A stretch of 13,839 nt of DNA from positions 1 through 13,839 of the forward strand of contig CAYNEL010000026.1 in the NCBI GenBank assembly GCA_964396225.1, given 5' to 3'. Made by a program: the position numbers and the translations under genes. The DNA is from CAYNEL01 sp964396225 (GTDB lineage: Bacteria; Patescibacteriota; Minisyncoccia; Moranbacterales; UBA1568). Each line of letters opens with the position of its first letter. Positions within the stretch are counted from its first letter, which is position 1. Shown here piece after piece: positions 1 to 6,411 of this stretch. A model generated the notes under the pieces. It was not told the DNA's origin. It did not search any database and worked only from the letters and a program-made list of their open reading frames with translations.

Positions 1-761
1 TCTTCTGCCGCCTCTCCCAAGCCAAGGAGGAGTTCAGTCGGATCTGGGAGATCGTCGAGACGTTCTACGGGGCGTTCGGGTTCACGCTCCGCGTCCGCGT
101 CTCCAAACACGATCCGAAGACGCCCGACAAATACCTCGGTGGGTCCGAGAACTGGACCCAGGCGGAAGCCATGCTGGTCGAGATCGCCGCAGGGAGGGAC
201 GTCGAGACGTTCGAGGGCATCGGCGAAGCGGCTTTCTACGGTCCCAAGCTCGACTTCATGGCCAAGGACGCCCTCGGGCGCGAGTGGCAGGTGGCCACCA
301 TCCAGCTCGACATGAGCATGCCCGAACGCTTCGACCTGTCCTGCGTGAACGAGGCCGGCGAACGGGAACGCATCGTGATGATCCATGCTGCCGTGATGGG
401 TTCCATCGAACGCTTCCTGAGCATCCTGATCGAACATGTGGCCGGCCGCTTCCCGCTCTGGTTGGCTCCGGTCCAAGTCGCCCTCCTGCCGGTTGGTGGA
501 GAACAAACCGCTTATACCGAAACCGTACGGCAAGCGCTCGAAAACGCCGGCCTGCGGGTCGAGATGCGCTCGGACGAATCCCTCGGCAAACGCATCCGCC
601 AGGGCAAGCTTGAGAAAATCCCCTACTTGGCCGTCATCGGCGGCAAAGAGGCCGAATCCGGGACGGTCAGCCTCGAATCCCGCGACGCGGGGCCGCAGGG
701 CACGCTCGGGCTGGACGCGCTCGTCCAGAGGCTCGATGATGAAGTCCGGACCAAGAAATAA
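1..761 (+). CDS. thrS: Threonyl-tRNA synthetase, C-terminal part (5' end outside window)
   Basis: This enzyme charges tRNA-Thr with threonine in the cytoplasm. The frame is open from base 3, so the start lies upstream, and 252 residues are visible. Seen in order: the catalytic-core stretch ending in KYLGGSENW; GEAAFYGPK (about 222-248), which matches the class II ThrRS core; TIQLDMSMPERFDL; and motif 3, GSIERF, with its arginine at 411-413. The anticodon-binding domain follows PLWLAPVQV (from about 459) and runs to the stop. The histidine of MIHAAVMG (384-386) aligns with the third zinc ligand of E. coli ThrRS (His511). The next residue is Ala, where the E. coli enzyme has Arg. The TGS and editing domains are not in view, so their presence cannot be judged. 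A terminator follows 12 bases after the stop. Identification is firm. Confidence 0.97.
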   Translation, partial: FCRLSQAKEEFSRIWEIVETFYGAFGFTLRVRVSKHDPKTPDKYLGGSENWTQAEAMLVEIAAGRDVETFEGIGEAAFYGPKLDFMAKDALGREWQVATIQLDMSMPERFDLSCVNEAGERERIVMIHAAVMGSIERFLSILIEHVAGRFPLWLAPVQVALLPVGGEQTAYTETVRQALENAGLRVEMRSDESLGKRIRQGKLEKIPYLAVIGGKEAESGTVSLESRDAGPQGTLGLDALVQRLDDEVRTKK

Positions 762-772
762 TCGCTGTCTCA

Positions 773-811
773 AAAACAAAACACCCCGCGTACGCTGGGG
801 TGTTTTGTTTT
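773..811. terminator. Bidirectional intrinsic terminator between thrS and the PAP2 gene
   Basis: A 15-bp stem pairs 773-787 with 797-811 around a 9-base loop. The A-rich 5' side and T-rich 3' side give a U-tract in either direction. It lies between two convergent stops (761 plus, 834 minus) and can end both transcripts. Confidence 0.9.
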
Positions 812-833
812 CTGTCGTGCTAGCTGAGAACCC

Positions 834-1736
834 TCATCGCCACTCGGCCTTGGCTTCCTCGACCAGGGCGCTGAACGCCGGATCCTCGAGCATGAGATCG
901 ATGATCTGGCGAGCGAGCAGACGGCCGGCGGCGGTGTCGCTCGGATAATGGACGCCGGCGATCTCACGGTTGACCGCCACCCGGAGGGCGTCGGCCTCGA
1001 ATTCCGCCTGGCGGTCCGGCGCCAGTCGCGTCAAGAGGAAGGCCACGGCGTGGGCCTGGGTGGAGTGGCCGCTCGGATAGGCTGGATGCTCTGGCACGTC
1101 GATGACGGTCGTGAGGGTCGGGTCGAGCTTGTGCGGCCGTACCCGGTCGTAGCTGGTCTTGAGCCGGAAGATGACGGGGTTGATCTCGTCCAGGACGGCC
1201 TGGATGGCCTGGCCGGTCTTCGCGTAACGCGGGTCCTCGGCGTACGTCTTGAGGGTGGCCGGCCCGACCTTCACCCCGTCGAGATATACCTCCTCCCGTA
1301 TCTGGGCCACCTTGGCCGGCGTACGGAGGGCGACGTACTGATGGAGGAGGGCCAGTTCGGCTTCGGTCCGAGGTGAGGTGTTGGCCGGAAAACCAGGCAG
1401 TACGATGCGTTTCTCGTTGCTGCCGATGATCGGCGCCGGCGCCTCGAGGAACTTCTGATAGGCATCCCCGAGTTTCATCGTGTCGGAAAACGCCAGTCGC
1501 TCAGCGGGAGCGTCAGGCGTTCGAGCGGCGCTTTCCACGGAGGCAAAGGGGTCTACTTCGGTCCGGGGGGCGCGAGCGATCGCTTCCTTCTCCTGGGCAG
1601 CGATGGTTCCGTCGGGACGGAACGCGAGTGTCTCCGGGTGCGGCTCGGCGATCCGCTCGACGCTGCGCACGATCGACCAGAGAGCGGCGATGGCGATCGC
1701 CGCCAGAATCAGGACAAAGGACCTGTTTTTCGACAT
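834..1736 (-). CDS. Membrane-anchored PAP2-family (class A type) acid phosphatase
   Basis: Predicted vanadium-haloperoxidase-fold phosphatase of 300 residues that hydrolyses phosphomonoesters, probably outside the membrane. The three PAP2 signatures are visible: K193-x6-R200-P201 (KTSYDRVRP), P221-S-G-H224, and R257-x5-H263-x3-D267. In motif 3 the usual Ser before Arg is Asn256. A hydrophobic segment at residues 6-20 is an uncleaved anchor or signal. A long low-complexity linker (about 30-85) precedes the catalytic domain, which resembles PhoN-like class A acid phosphatases more than the lipid-phosphatase membrane type. The start at 1736 is chosen because an upstream in-frame start (1820) would lie before the TATACT -10 box and the preceding terminator. 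No Shine-Dalgarno is evident. It is the last of four minus-strand genes but has its own promoter. The physiological substrate cannot be told from sequence. Confidence 0.88.
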   Translation of the reverse strand: MSKNRSFVLILAAIAIAALWSIVRSVERIAEPHPETLAFRPDGTIAAQEKEAIARAPRTEVDPFASVESAARTPDAPAERLAFSDTMKLGDAYQKFLEAPAPIIGSNEKRIVLPGFPANTSPRTEAELALLHQYVALRTPAKVAQIREEVYLDGVKVGPATLKTYAEDPRYAKTGQAIQAVLDEINPVIFRLKTSYDRVRPHKLDPTLTTVIDVPEHPAYPSGHSTQAHAVAFLLTRLAPDRQAEFEADALRVAVNREIAGVHYPSDTAAGRLLARQIIDLMLEDPAFSALVEEAKAEWR

Positions 1737-1763
1737 ACGTGGAAATTGCCGGGTTACTCGTCC

Positions 1764-1769
1764 AGTATA
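1764..1769 (-). promoter_or_regulatory. -10 box TATACT upstream of the PAP2 gene
   Basis: Minus-strand TATACT ends 27 bases before the ATG at 1736, predicting a 5' leader of about 20 bases. It has neither a recognisable -35 nor a TG extension. It lies just past the terminator of the preceding gene, which supports independent transcription. Confidence 0.5.
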
Positions 1770-1783
1770 CCTGTTAGCCAAAG

Positions 1784-1811
1784 AAAAATCCCGAGGGAGA
1801 AACCCCGGGAT
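1784..1811 (-). terminator. Intrinsic terminator downstream of the oxygenase gene
   Basis: On the minus strand an ATCCC-type stem (1806-1811 with 1788-1793, plus three inner G-C pairs and one bulged base) is followed by five T (1788-1784) and a further T-rich run. It starts 22 bases after the stop at 1833, so it separates the oxygenase transcript from the PAP2 gene. Confidence 0.8.
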
Positions 1812-1832
1812 AACGAGCAAGGACTGGAAACT

Positions 1833-2687
1833 TCACGCGGCCGCCTGACCGGAAATACCGAGGGCTTCGGCCGGCGAGACCGCATGGACGAAACCGACGA
1901 TCGAGTTGCGGAGGCGTTCGTCGCCAGGCTCCCGGAGATCGGTAGCGCAGTGCTTGATGGCACGGACCTGGGGATCGCCGGAAAACACTCTCTCTGCCTG
2001 CTTGCCAAAGAAGAACAGGAGCGTCCCTGGCTCCGGCTCGATGAGTCGGCGTTCCTGGTTGTTGGGATCTTCGGCCACATAACCGGAAATGCTGTTGGCT
2101 ACATGCGCCGTCAGGAACGAACGGTCGTAATGCCAATTGCCGAGCAGGCCGTGTTCTCCGATTCCCTGGTACTGGAGAAGACGTAGGACGTACTCCTGCC
2201 GCTGGGACCGGATCAGATTGGCCAGACCATGCGTACCAGACAGATACTCCAGCTCCCGAGCCAAAGTCAGGACGCACTTGAATGTCTCGGCATGGATCAA
2301 GGAGACGACGCGGGTCAGATCGGCGAACCATTCGACACCCAAACCCCGTTCCCGCGCCCACCGCCGGAAACGCGACCGGTAATGGAAGAAGATCTTGTGG
2401 TCTTTGGCGATGCTGTTCCGGTCCTCCGGCCCCAAACGATGGATGATGCCGTCATCACAGGACGCCCCGTCAAGAAACGGAGGCCGGAAGATCATGTACC
2501 GGTTCCGTTCGTCCTCGGGCAGGTCCAAGAACTTCGCTACCATGGTCTGCATCAGGTCCATGGCTTCCGTGGCCATGTCGGAAACACCCGGAGCCGGGAC
2601 CCTCACTGCCAGGGCGCCCTGCGAGAGGGCTTCCGCAGCATCCGAATACCACATCACTGGTGCCGCAAAACGTCTCATGCCGTGCAT
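1833..2687 (-). CDS. Isopenicillin-N-synthase-like Fe(II)/2-oxoglutarate oxygenase
   Basis: Predicted cytoplasmic non-haem iron oxygenase of 284 residues. The double-stranded beta-helix core is visible: LLQYQGIGE (171-179); the iron ligands H186-x-D188 in NWHYDRSFLTAHV and distal H246 in RAIKHCA; and the 2-oxoglutarate-binding R260-x-S262 in RNSIVGF. Order and spacing match the DIOX/IPNS family (2OG-FeII_Oxy). The N-terminal 160 residues are helical-looking and unlike anything I recognise. The start is fixed by a strong AGGAGG five bases before ATG 2687, the best ribosome-binding site in the window. The nuclease gene ends 96 bases upstream with no clear terminator or promoter between, so read-through from the ATPase-nuclease unit is possible. 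The substrate is unknown. The family hydroxylates or cyclises small molecules, and a biosynthetic partner gene is not seen nearby. Confidence 0.82.
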   Translation of the reverse strand: MHGMRRFAAPVMWYSDAAEALSQGALAVRVPAPGVSDMATEAMDLMQTMVAKFLDLPEDERNRYMIFRPPFLDGASCDDGIIHRLGPEDRNSIAKDHKIFFHYRSRFRRWARERGLGVEWFADLTRVVSLIHAETFKCVLTLARELEYLSGTHGLANLIRSQRQEYVLRLLQYQGIGEHGLLGNWHYDRSFLTAHVANSISGYVAEDPNNQERRLIEPEPGTLLFFFGKQAERVFSGDPQVRAIKHCATDLREPGDERLRNSIVGFVHAVSPAEALGISGQAAA

Positions 2688-2692
2688 ACCGG

Positions 2693-2698
2693 CCTCCT
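2693..2698 (-). promoter_or_regulatory. Strong Shine-Dalgarno AGGAGG of the oxygenase gene
   Basis: Minus-strand AGGAGG sits five bases before ATG 2687. It decides the start against an in-frame start at 2780. Most other genes here lack such a site. Confidence 0.85.
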
Positions 2699-2783
2699 GT
2701 GTTGAGTTTCGATGGATAGGAAAGGACTCGCAAACGTGGCTTGACTGTAGCCAAAAAACGGAACCTTGGCAAGCGGGCATCGG

Positions 2784-3362
2784 TCACTCCAAGGGCCGCT
2801 TCTCGCCCCGACAAGTGGCCTCAGCCCAGAGACCGCGCTTGGCCTCCCTGGCCTCGCGTTCGGCGACCCGGAGCTCGTCCTGCCTGGCCACATCGGGGGG
2901 ATAACTCCGGGCGAAAGCGTACCCCTCGCGGACGAGGGTCGCGTTCACGAACGTTCCGTCCTCGAGGAAGACATAGTACAGCTTCCGGCCGTAGCGGTCC
3001 CGTTCGGAGACGTCCCGCTCCACCCGCACGAGCTTTCCCTCCACTAGCTCCCGGTTGCGCGTGGCGGCTTCCCGGCCGTAGCAGTCCATAGGAGCGTTCG
3101 GTTTGACGCTTTCGGGCGCATCGATGCCGATATACCGTACCGTCTCGCCGTTCTCGAGGACGATCGTGTCCCCGTCCACCACCCGCTTGACGGCCAGTGG
3201 AGAAGCGGTGTCAGCCGGACCTGTCTCCGCAACGTCTGGAAAGAGTAGCGGCTCCCACCGCCTGAGTTCCGGATAGCGGGCCGCGAGGAGCGCGAACAAA
3301 AGCGCGGCCAACGCCACGCCTATCGAGGAACGTCTCAGGCCTGGCTTCGGGGAAAACCGCAT
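2784..3362 (-). CDS. Membrane-anchored thermonuclease (SNase-like)
   Basis: Staphylococcal-nuclease-fold protein of 192 residues, predicted to cut DNA and RNA with Ca2+ outside the membrane. A single hydrophobic segment (about 13-28) follows a basic N-terminus and acts as anchor or signal. The catalytic set is complete: D63 and D65 in VVDGDT, R77 in VRYIGI, D81 and E84 in DAPES (equivalents of D40 and E43), and R126 in DRYGRKLYY (equivalent of R87). The C-terminal FVNATLVREGYAFA and EAKRGLW match the family. The length is normal for an anchored SNase. The start at 3362 puts the hydrophobic segment near the N-terminus and lies 13 bases after the ATPase stop, which suggests cotranscription. A longer start (3452) would overlap the ATPase gene. 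A role in nucleotide or DNA uptake is inference. Confidence 0.92.
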   Translation of the reverse strand: MRFSPKPGLRRSSIGVALAALLFALLAARYPELRRWEPLLFPDVAETGPADTASPLAVKRVVDGDTIVLENGETVRYIGIDAPESVKPNAPMDCYGREAATRNRELVEGKLVRVERDVSERDRYGRKLYYVFLEDGTFVNATLVREGYAFARSYPPDVARQDELRVAEREAREAKRGLWAEATCRGEKRPLE

Positions 3363-3375
3363 AGTCCGGGGAAAA

Positions 3376-5928
3376 TCAGCGGCGCGGAGCGCCTTCGAAG
3401 CGATAGTACCAGTGTTTGACCGTCTCGGTGGTGATGAGGTAGCCGAGTACAAGCAGCCCGATGAAGGCGAGCATCCGCCCCGGGAGGGGCGTGAAGCCGA
3501 AGACCGTCTGGCCGAAGTGAGTAAACGGCACGATCAGGCCGACGGCGGCCGCGCCGAAGGCCAGGAGGATGAGCAGAGGGGCCGGACTCTCCGCCCGCCA
3601 GAAAGGACGGCGGGTACGCAGGGCGAAGATGACCACCATCTCGGTCAGGAGGGAGAGGAGAAACCAACTCGTCTGGAGGATAGCGGGATCCTCCCGGAAG
3701 AGCGAAGCGAAGAGAGTGAAGTCGAAGACGCTTGAGACGATACCGAAGAGAGTGGCCAGAAGGATGAGGTTCTTGACGTCGTAGGTCTTGGGGCGGCGCA
3801 ATTCGGCCTCCTCCACCGAATCGGTGGCATAGGCCAGGACCGGCAGGCCAGAGAGAATGTCGATGAGCAGCATCTGAACCGGCAGGAGCGGCACGAACGG
3901 CACGAAAAGCGAGGCCACGGCCACCGAATAGAAATTGCCGAAGTTGGAAGCCAGCGTCATCTTGATGTATTTCTTGATGTTGGCGAACGTGCGCCGACCC
4001 TCGCGGATGCCTTCCACGATGACGTGGAGGCTCGGGTCGAGGAGCACCACGTCGGCCGCCTCGCGCGCGATGTCGCTCGCCGAATGCACGGCCAGAGCGA
4101 CGTGCGAGAGCTTGAGGGCCGGGGCGTCATTGATGCCCTCACCGAGGAAGCCCACCTCGTAGCGCCGCTGGAGCGTCTCGATGATTTCGTACTTCTGGCG
4201 CGGGGCGATCCGGGCGAAAACGGCATGCTGTTCCACCGCCCGTTCCCGTTCGGCCGGCGAGAGGGTGTCCCAGACGTCCCCATGGAGGGCCCGTTCGGCG
4301 TTCCCGATGAGGCCGACCCGCCGGGCCACCGATTCGGCCACCTCAGGACTGTCGCCCGTGATGATCTTGACCCGGACGCCCAGAGAGCGGGCCTCCTTGA
4401 TGGCTTCGGGCGCGCTCGGATTGACCGGATCGGTGAAGAAAACGAGGCCAATGAAAGAAAGGGTGGACTCCTCGTCGGTCTTGGTATACGCCTCTTTCTT
4501 GAGGGCGCGCTTGGCCGCCACAGCCAGGGTGCGGGTCCCTTCCTTGCCGCGGGCCGTCACCTCGTCAAGCAGCGTCCGGCGTTCGGCCGGCGAGAGATCG
4601 ACGCAAGCCGAGAGTACGGATTCCGGCGCGCCGCGGACATAGAGCATCGGGGGTTCTCCCGACAGGGCGGTCAGGCTGCTCGAACGTTTGCGTTCGGGGT
4701 CGAAGGGCAGGTGGAAGACGCGCTCCGCTCCCTGGAGGCGCTTGCGCATGCCGATGGAACACTTCTTGAGGAGGGCCGTGTCAAAAGGGTCTGGCTCCTG
4801 GCCCGCGGCCAGGGCGGCGAAGCCGTCGCCACAGAGGACGGCGGCCGAGAGACAGGCTTCGGGGTTGTCCGCCTGGAAACCCGAGACGGTGACCTCCTTG
4901 TCGGTGAGGGTGCCGGTCTTGTCCGAACACAAGACCTCGATACTGCCCAGATCCTCGATAGCGGAGAGGCGCTTGACCACCACCCGCTGCCGGGCCAGGC
5001 GGAGCGATCCGCGCGAGAGGGCGACTGTAGTGAAGAACGGCAGAGCCTCGGGCAGGACCGAGACGATGAGCACCAGGAAGAAAACGAGGAGCGTCACCGG
5101 ATCCTCGTCGTTCCGGAGGAAGAGGTTGGCCGCGTACATGATGAAGAGCGTGGCCAACACAAGGCGCAGGATGAAAGCGCTGAACCGGTTGATCTGCTGT
5201 TCGAAGACGCTCACCCGCTCCGTGGTACGGGTCAGCTGGGCGATCTCGCCGAACACGGTCCGGCTGCCGGTGGCGAAGACGACCGCCTCCCCCGACCCTC
5301 GGGTGACGCTCGTGCCGGCGAAGACGACGGAGCGGGCATCCTGGAAATGGCTCGGCCGTCCCTTGGCCTCGATGGATTTCTGGACGAGGAGACTCTCGCC
5401 GGTGAGCGCCTGTTCGTCGCAGAAAAGCTCGTGGGCGGCCACGAGCCGGGCATCGGCGGGGAGGATGTCCCCCGCCTGGAAGAGGATGAGGTCGCCCGGC
5501 ACCAACCGGTCGGACGGGAGACGGCGAATGCGGCCGCTTCGTTTCACCCGGACGGTCTGGACGAGATAGCGCCGGAGAAGCGCCACTGCCTTGACCGAAC
5601 GGTACTCCTGGAAGAAGCCAAGGCCCGCGTTCAGGAAAAGGAAAACGAGAATGAGACCGGCCTCGACCCGCTGGTCGAGGATGAAAGACAGGGCCGAGGC
5701 GGCCAGGAGGAGCCAGATGAGGGAAGAATTGAACTGGCGGCGGAAGATCTTCCAACCGCGTCCCTGTTCCGGTTCGATGCGGTTGTCGCCAAAACGCGCG
5801 AGGCGGTCCTTGGCCGCGCGGACGGACAAACCGTCGGGTGTGCTCTCGAGAAGCGAGAGGGTTTCGTGCGGGGTGTGCCGCGCCGCTTCCTGCCAGCTCG
5901 GGAGGTTCGTTTTCGAAAGAAGAGGCAT
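3376..5928 (-). CDS. P-type cation-transporting ATPase, MgtA-like (P3B)
   Basis: Integral membrane ion pump of 850 residues, full length for a P3-type ATPase. Seen in order: N-terminal cation-ATPase domain (15-85), first membrane helices (70-106), actuator loop with TGES (176-179), M3-M4 with PEALP (293-297), phosphorylation motif DKTGTLT with D336, nucleotide-binding domain with KRSSSLT and VRGAPES (414-436), TGD (524-526), hinge GEGINDAP (596-603), then C-terminal helices from about 661. The stretch around LRRPKTYDVKN and SSVFDFTLFA (710-741) closely recalls E. coli MgtA, so Mg2+ is the best guess. The hinge carries E597 where GDGxND is usual, while D601 is kept. M6 (QMLLID...SG) differs from the MgtA NLLYD, so ion specificity is uncertain. 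A TG-extended TATACT box lies upstream. It probably forms an operon with the nuclease. Confidence 0.93.
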   Translation of the reverse strand: MPLLSKTNLPSWQEAARHTPHETLSLLESTPDGLSVRAAKDRLARFGDNRIEPEQGRGWKIFRRQFNSSLIWLLLAASALSFILDQRVEAGLILVFLFLNAGLGFFQEYRSVKAVALLRRYLVQTVRVKRSGRIRRLPSDRLVPGDLILFQAGDILPADARLVAAHELFCDEQALTGESLLVQKSIEAKGRPSHFQDARSVVFAGTSVTRGSGEAVVFATGSRTVFGEIAQLTRTTERVSVFEQQINRFSAFILRLVLATLFIMYAANLFLRNDEDPVTLLVFFLVLIVSVLPEALPFFTTVALSRGSLRLARQRVVVKRLSAIEDLGSIEVLCSDKTGTLTDKEVTVSGFQADNPEACLSAAVLCGDGFAALAAGQEPDPFDTALLKKCSIGMRKRLQGAERVFHLPFDPERKRSSSLTALSGEPPMLYVRGAPESVLSACVDLSPAERRTLLDEVTARGKEGTRTLAVAAKRALKKEAYTKTDEESTLSFIGLVFFTDPVNPSAPEAIKEARSLGVRVKIITGDSPEVAESVARRVGLIGNAERALHGDVWDTLSPAERERAVEQHAVFARIAPRQKYEIIETLQRRYEVGFLGEGINDAPALKLSHVALAVHSASDIAREAADVVLLDPSLHVIVEGIREGRRTFANIKKYIKMTLASNFGNFYSVAVASLFVPFVPLLPVQMLLIDILSGLPVLAYATDSVEEAELRRPKTYDVKNLILLATLFGIVSSVFDFTLFASLFREDPAILQTSWFLLSLLTEMVVIFALRTRRPFWRAESPAPLLILLAFGAAAVGLIVPFTHFGQTVFGFTPLPGRMLAFIGLLVLGYLITTETVKHWYYRFEGAPRR

Positions 5929-5956
5929 GGGTGTTTGTGTTCCGTCTTTGCTTAGC

Positions 5957-5965
5957 AGTATAGCA
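5957..5965 (-). promoter_or_regulatory. Extended -10 promoter (TGcTATACT) of the ATPase gene
   Basis: Minus-strand TGCTATACT ends 28 bases before ATG 5928 and predicts a leader of about 22 bases. There is no good -35, as is usual for TG-extended promoters. It is divergent from the plus-strand promoter at 5985-6013. Confidence 0.65.
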
Positions 5966-5984
5966 TTGCAGGAACATTTCCGTC

Positions 5985-6013
5985 TTGACTTTTAGGACGA
6001 AATGATTTATACT
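5985..6013 (+). promoter_or_regulatory. Near-consensus housekeeping promoter TTGACT-N17-TATACT
   Basis: The -35 box is TTGACT (5985-5990), the spacer is exactly 17 bases, and the -10 is TATACT (6008-6013), predicting a start near 6020. It is one of the two best complete promoters in the window. The first thing downstream is a terminator hairpin, and the first gene begins at 6139. Confidence 0.75.
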
Positions 6014-6031
6014 GGAGAAGTCGTAGTGAGA

Positions 6032-6069
6032 AAACGGGTGCCCCTCTCGCGGGGAACCCGTTTCTTTTT
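6032..6069 (+). terminator. Terminator or attenuator hairpin right after the 5985 promoter
   Basis: The stem pairs 6032-6039 with 6056-6063 and 6041-6044 with 6051-6054, with one mismatch (G6040/A6055) and a 6-base loop. The run TTTCTTTTT (6061-6069) follows. It begins about 12 bases after the predicted transcription start, so the unit yields either an RNA of about 50 bases or an attenuated leader for the small gene at 6139. Confidence 0.75.
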
Positions 6070-6138
6070 GGCCTCAAATCTGGGCCGCGCGACGTTCTTT
6101 CCCAGCCACCGCATAGTTAATTATTAAACAATAAAGCT

Positions 6139-6327
6139 ATGTCGGAAGAGATGCAGATGGAGCCCCAGGCTCCCGTGGATGAGCCGACTACCGAAACCGG
6201 TAGCGACCAGCCCATGCAGGAGGATCTGCCGGAAGAGGAATCCAACGAGGGCAGCGCTCTCGCCTTCCTCCTGGCGCTCACTCCCCTTCTCACGTTGAGC
6301 TTCTTTGGCCAGATCGGTTTGATCTGA
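6139..6327 (+). CDS. Small acidic protein with hydrophobic C-terminus, unknown function
   Basis: I do not recognise this 62-residue protein. Residues 1-39 are highly acidic and Pro/Gln/Met-rich (13 Asp/Glu). Residues 39-62 form a hydrophobic segment (ALAFLLALTPLLTLSFF) long enough to span a membrane once. There is no Lys, Arg or His in the whole protein. Support for coding: GC-rich third positions, ATG as the first in-frame start after a stop, and a proper terminator beginning 21 bases after the stop codon. Against: no Shine-Dalgarno, an AT-rich 5' flank without a clear promoter, and no homologue that I know of. A tail-anchored-like small membrane protein is the simplest reading. It may be expressed by read-through of the hairpin at 6032-6069. 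The opposite-strand frame (6117-6374) looks like a shadow. Confidence 0.6.
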   Translation: MSEEMQMEPQAPVDEPTTETGSDQPMQEDLPEEESNEGSALAFLLALTPLLTLSFFGQIGLI

Positions 6328-6348
6328 TCACTGACTCCCGTGGGACGA

Positions 6349-6390
6349 AAAACGCCGATGCCCCGAAAGGTCATCGGCTTTTCATTTTTT
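6349..6390. terminator. Intrinsic terminator after the small gene, probably bidirectional
   Basis: GCCGATG (6354-6360) pairs with CATCGGC (6372-6378) around a loop containing CCGAAAGG. On the plus strand TTTTCATTTTTT follows. On the minus strand GTTTTTC follows, so it can also end the gene whose stop is at 6412. Confidence 0.85.
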
Positions 6391-6411
6391 CCGAGTCCGA
6401 CGGGAGCCGCC

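Noticed and set aside
4024..5955. 643-residue plus-strand open frame
   Set aside because: It lies wholly antisense to the ATPase gene, whose motifs are complete. The antisense translation is charged low-complexity sequence with no domain, typical of a GC-rich shadow frame.
6026..6127. 33-codon GTG-start frame crossing the 6032-6069 hairpin and ending 11 bases before the small gene, as a leader peptide for attenuation
   Set aside because: The GGAG that looks like its ribosome site (6014-6017) lies upstream of the predicted transcription start at about 6020, so it would not be in the RNA. The product is just an Arg-rich frame of GC-rich DNA.
6117..6374. 85-residue minus-strand frame opposite the small acidic gene
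   Set aside because: It starts in the AT-rich flank and overlaps the terminator at 6349-6390. It has no ribosome site and no recognisable features.
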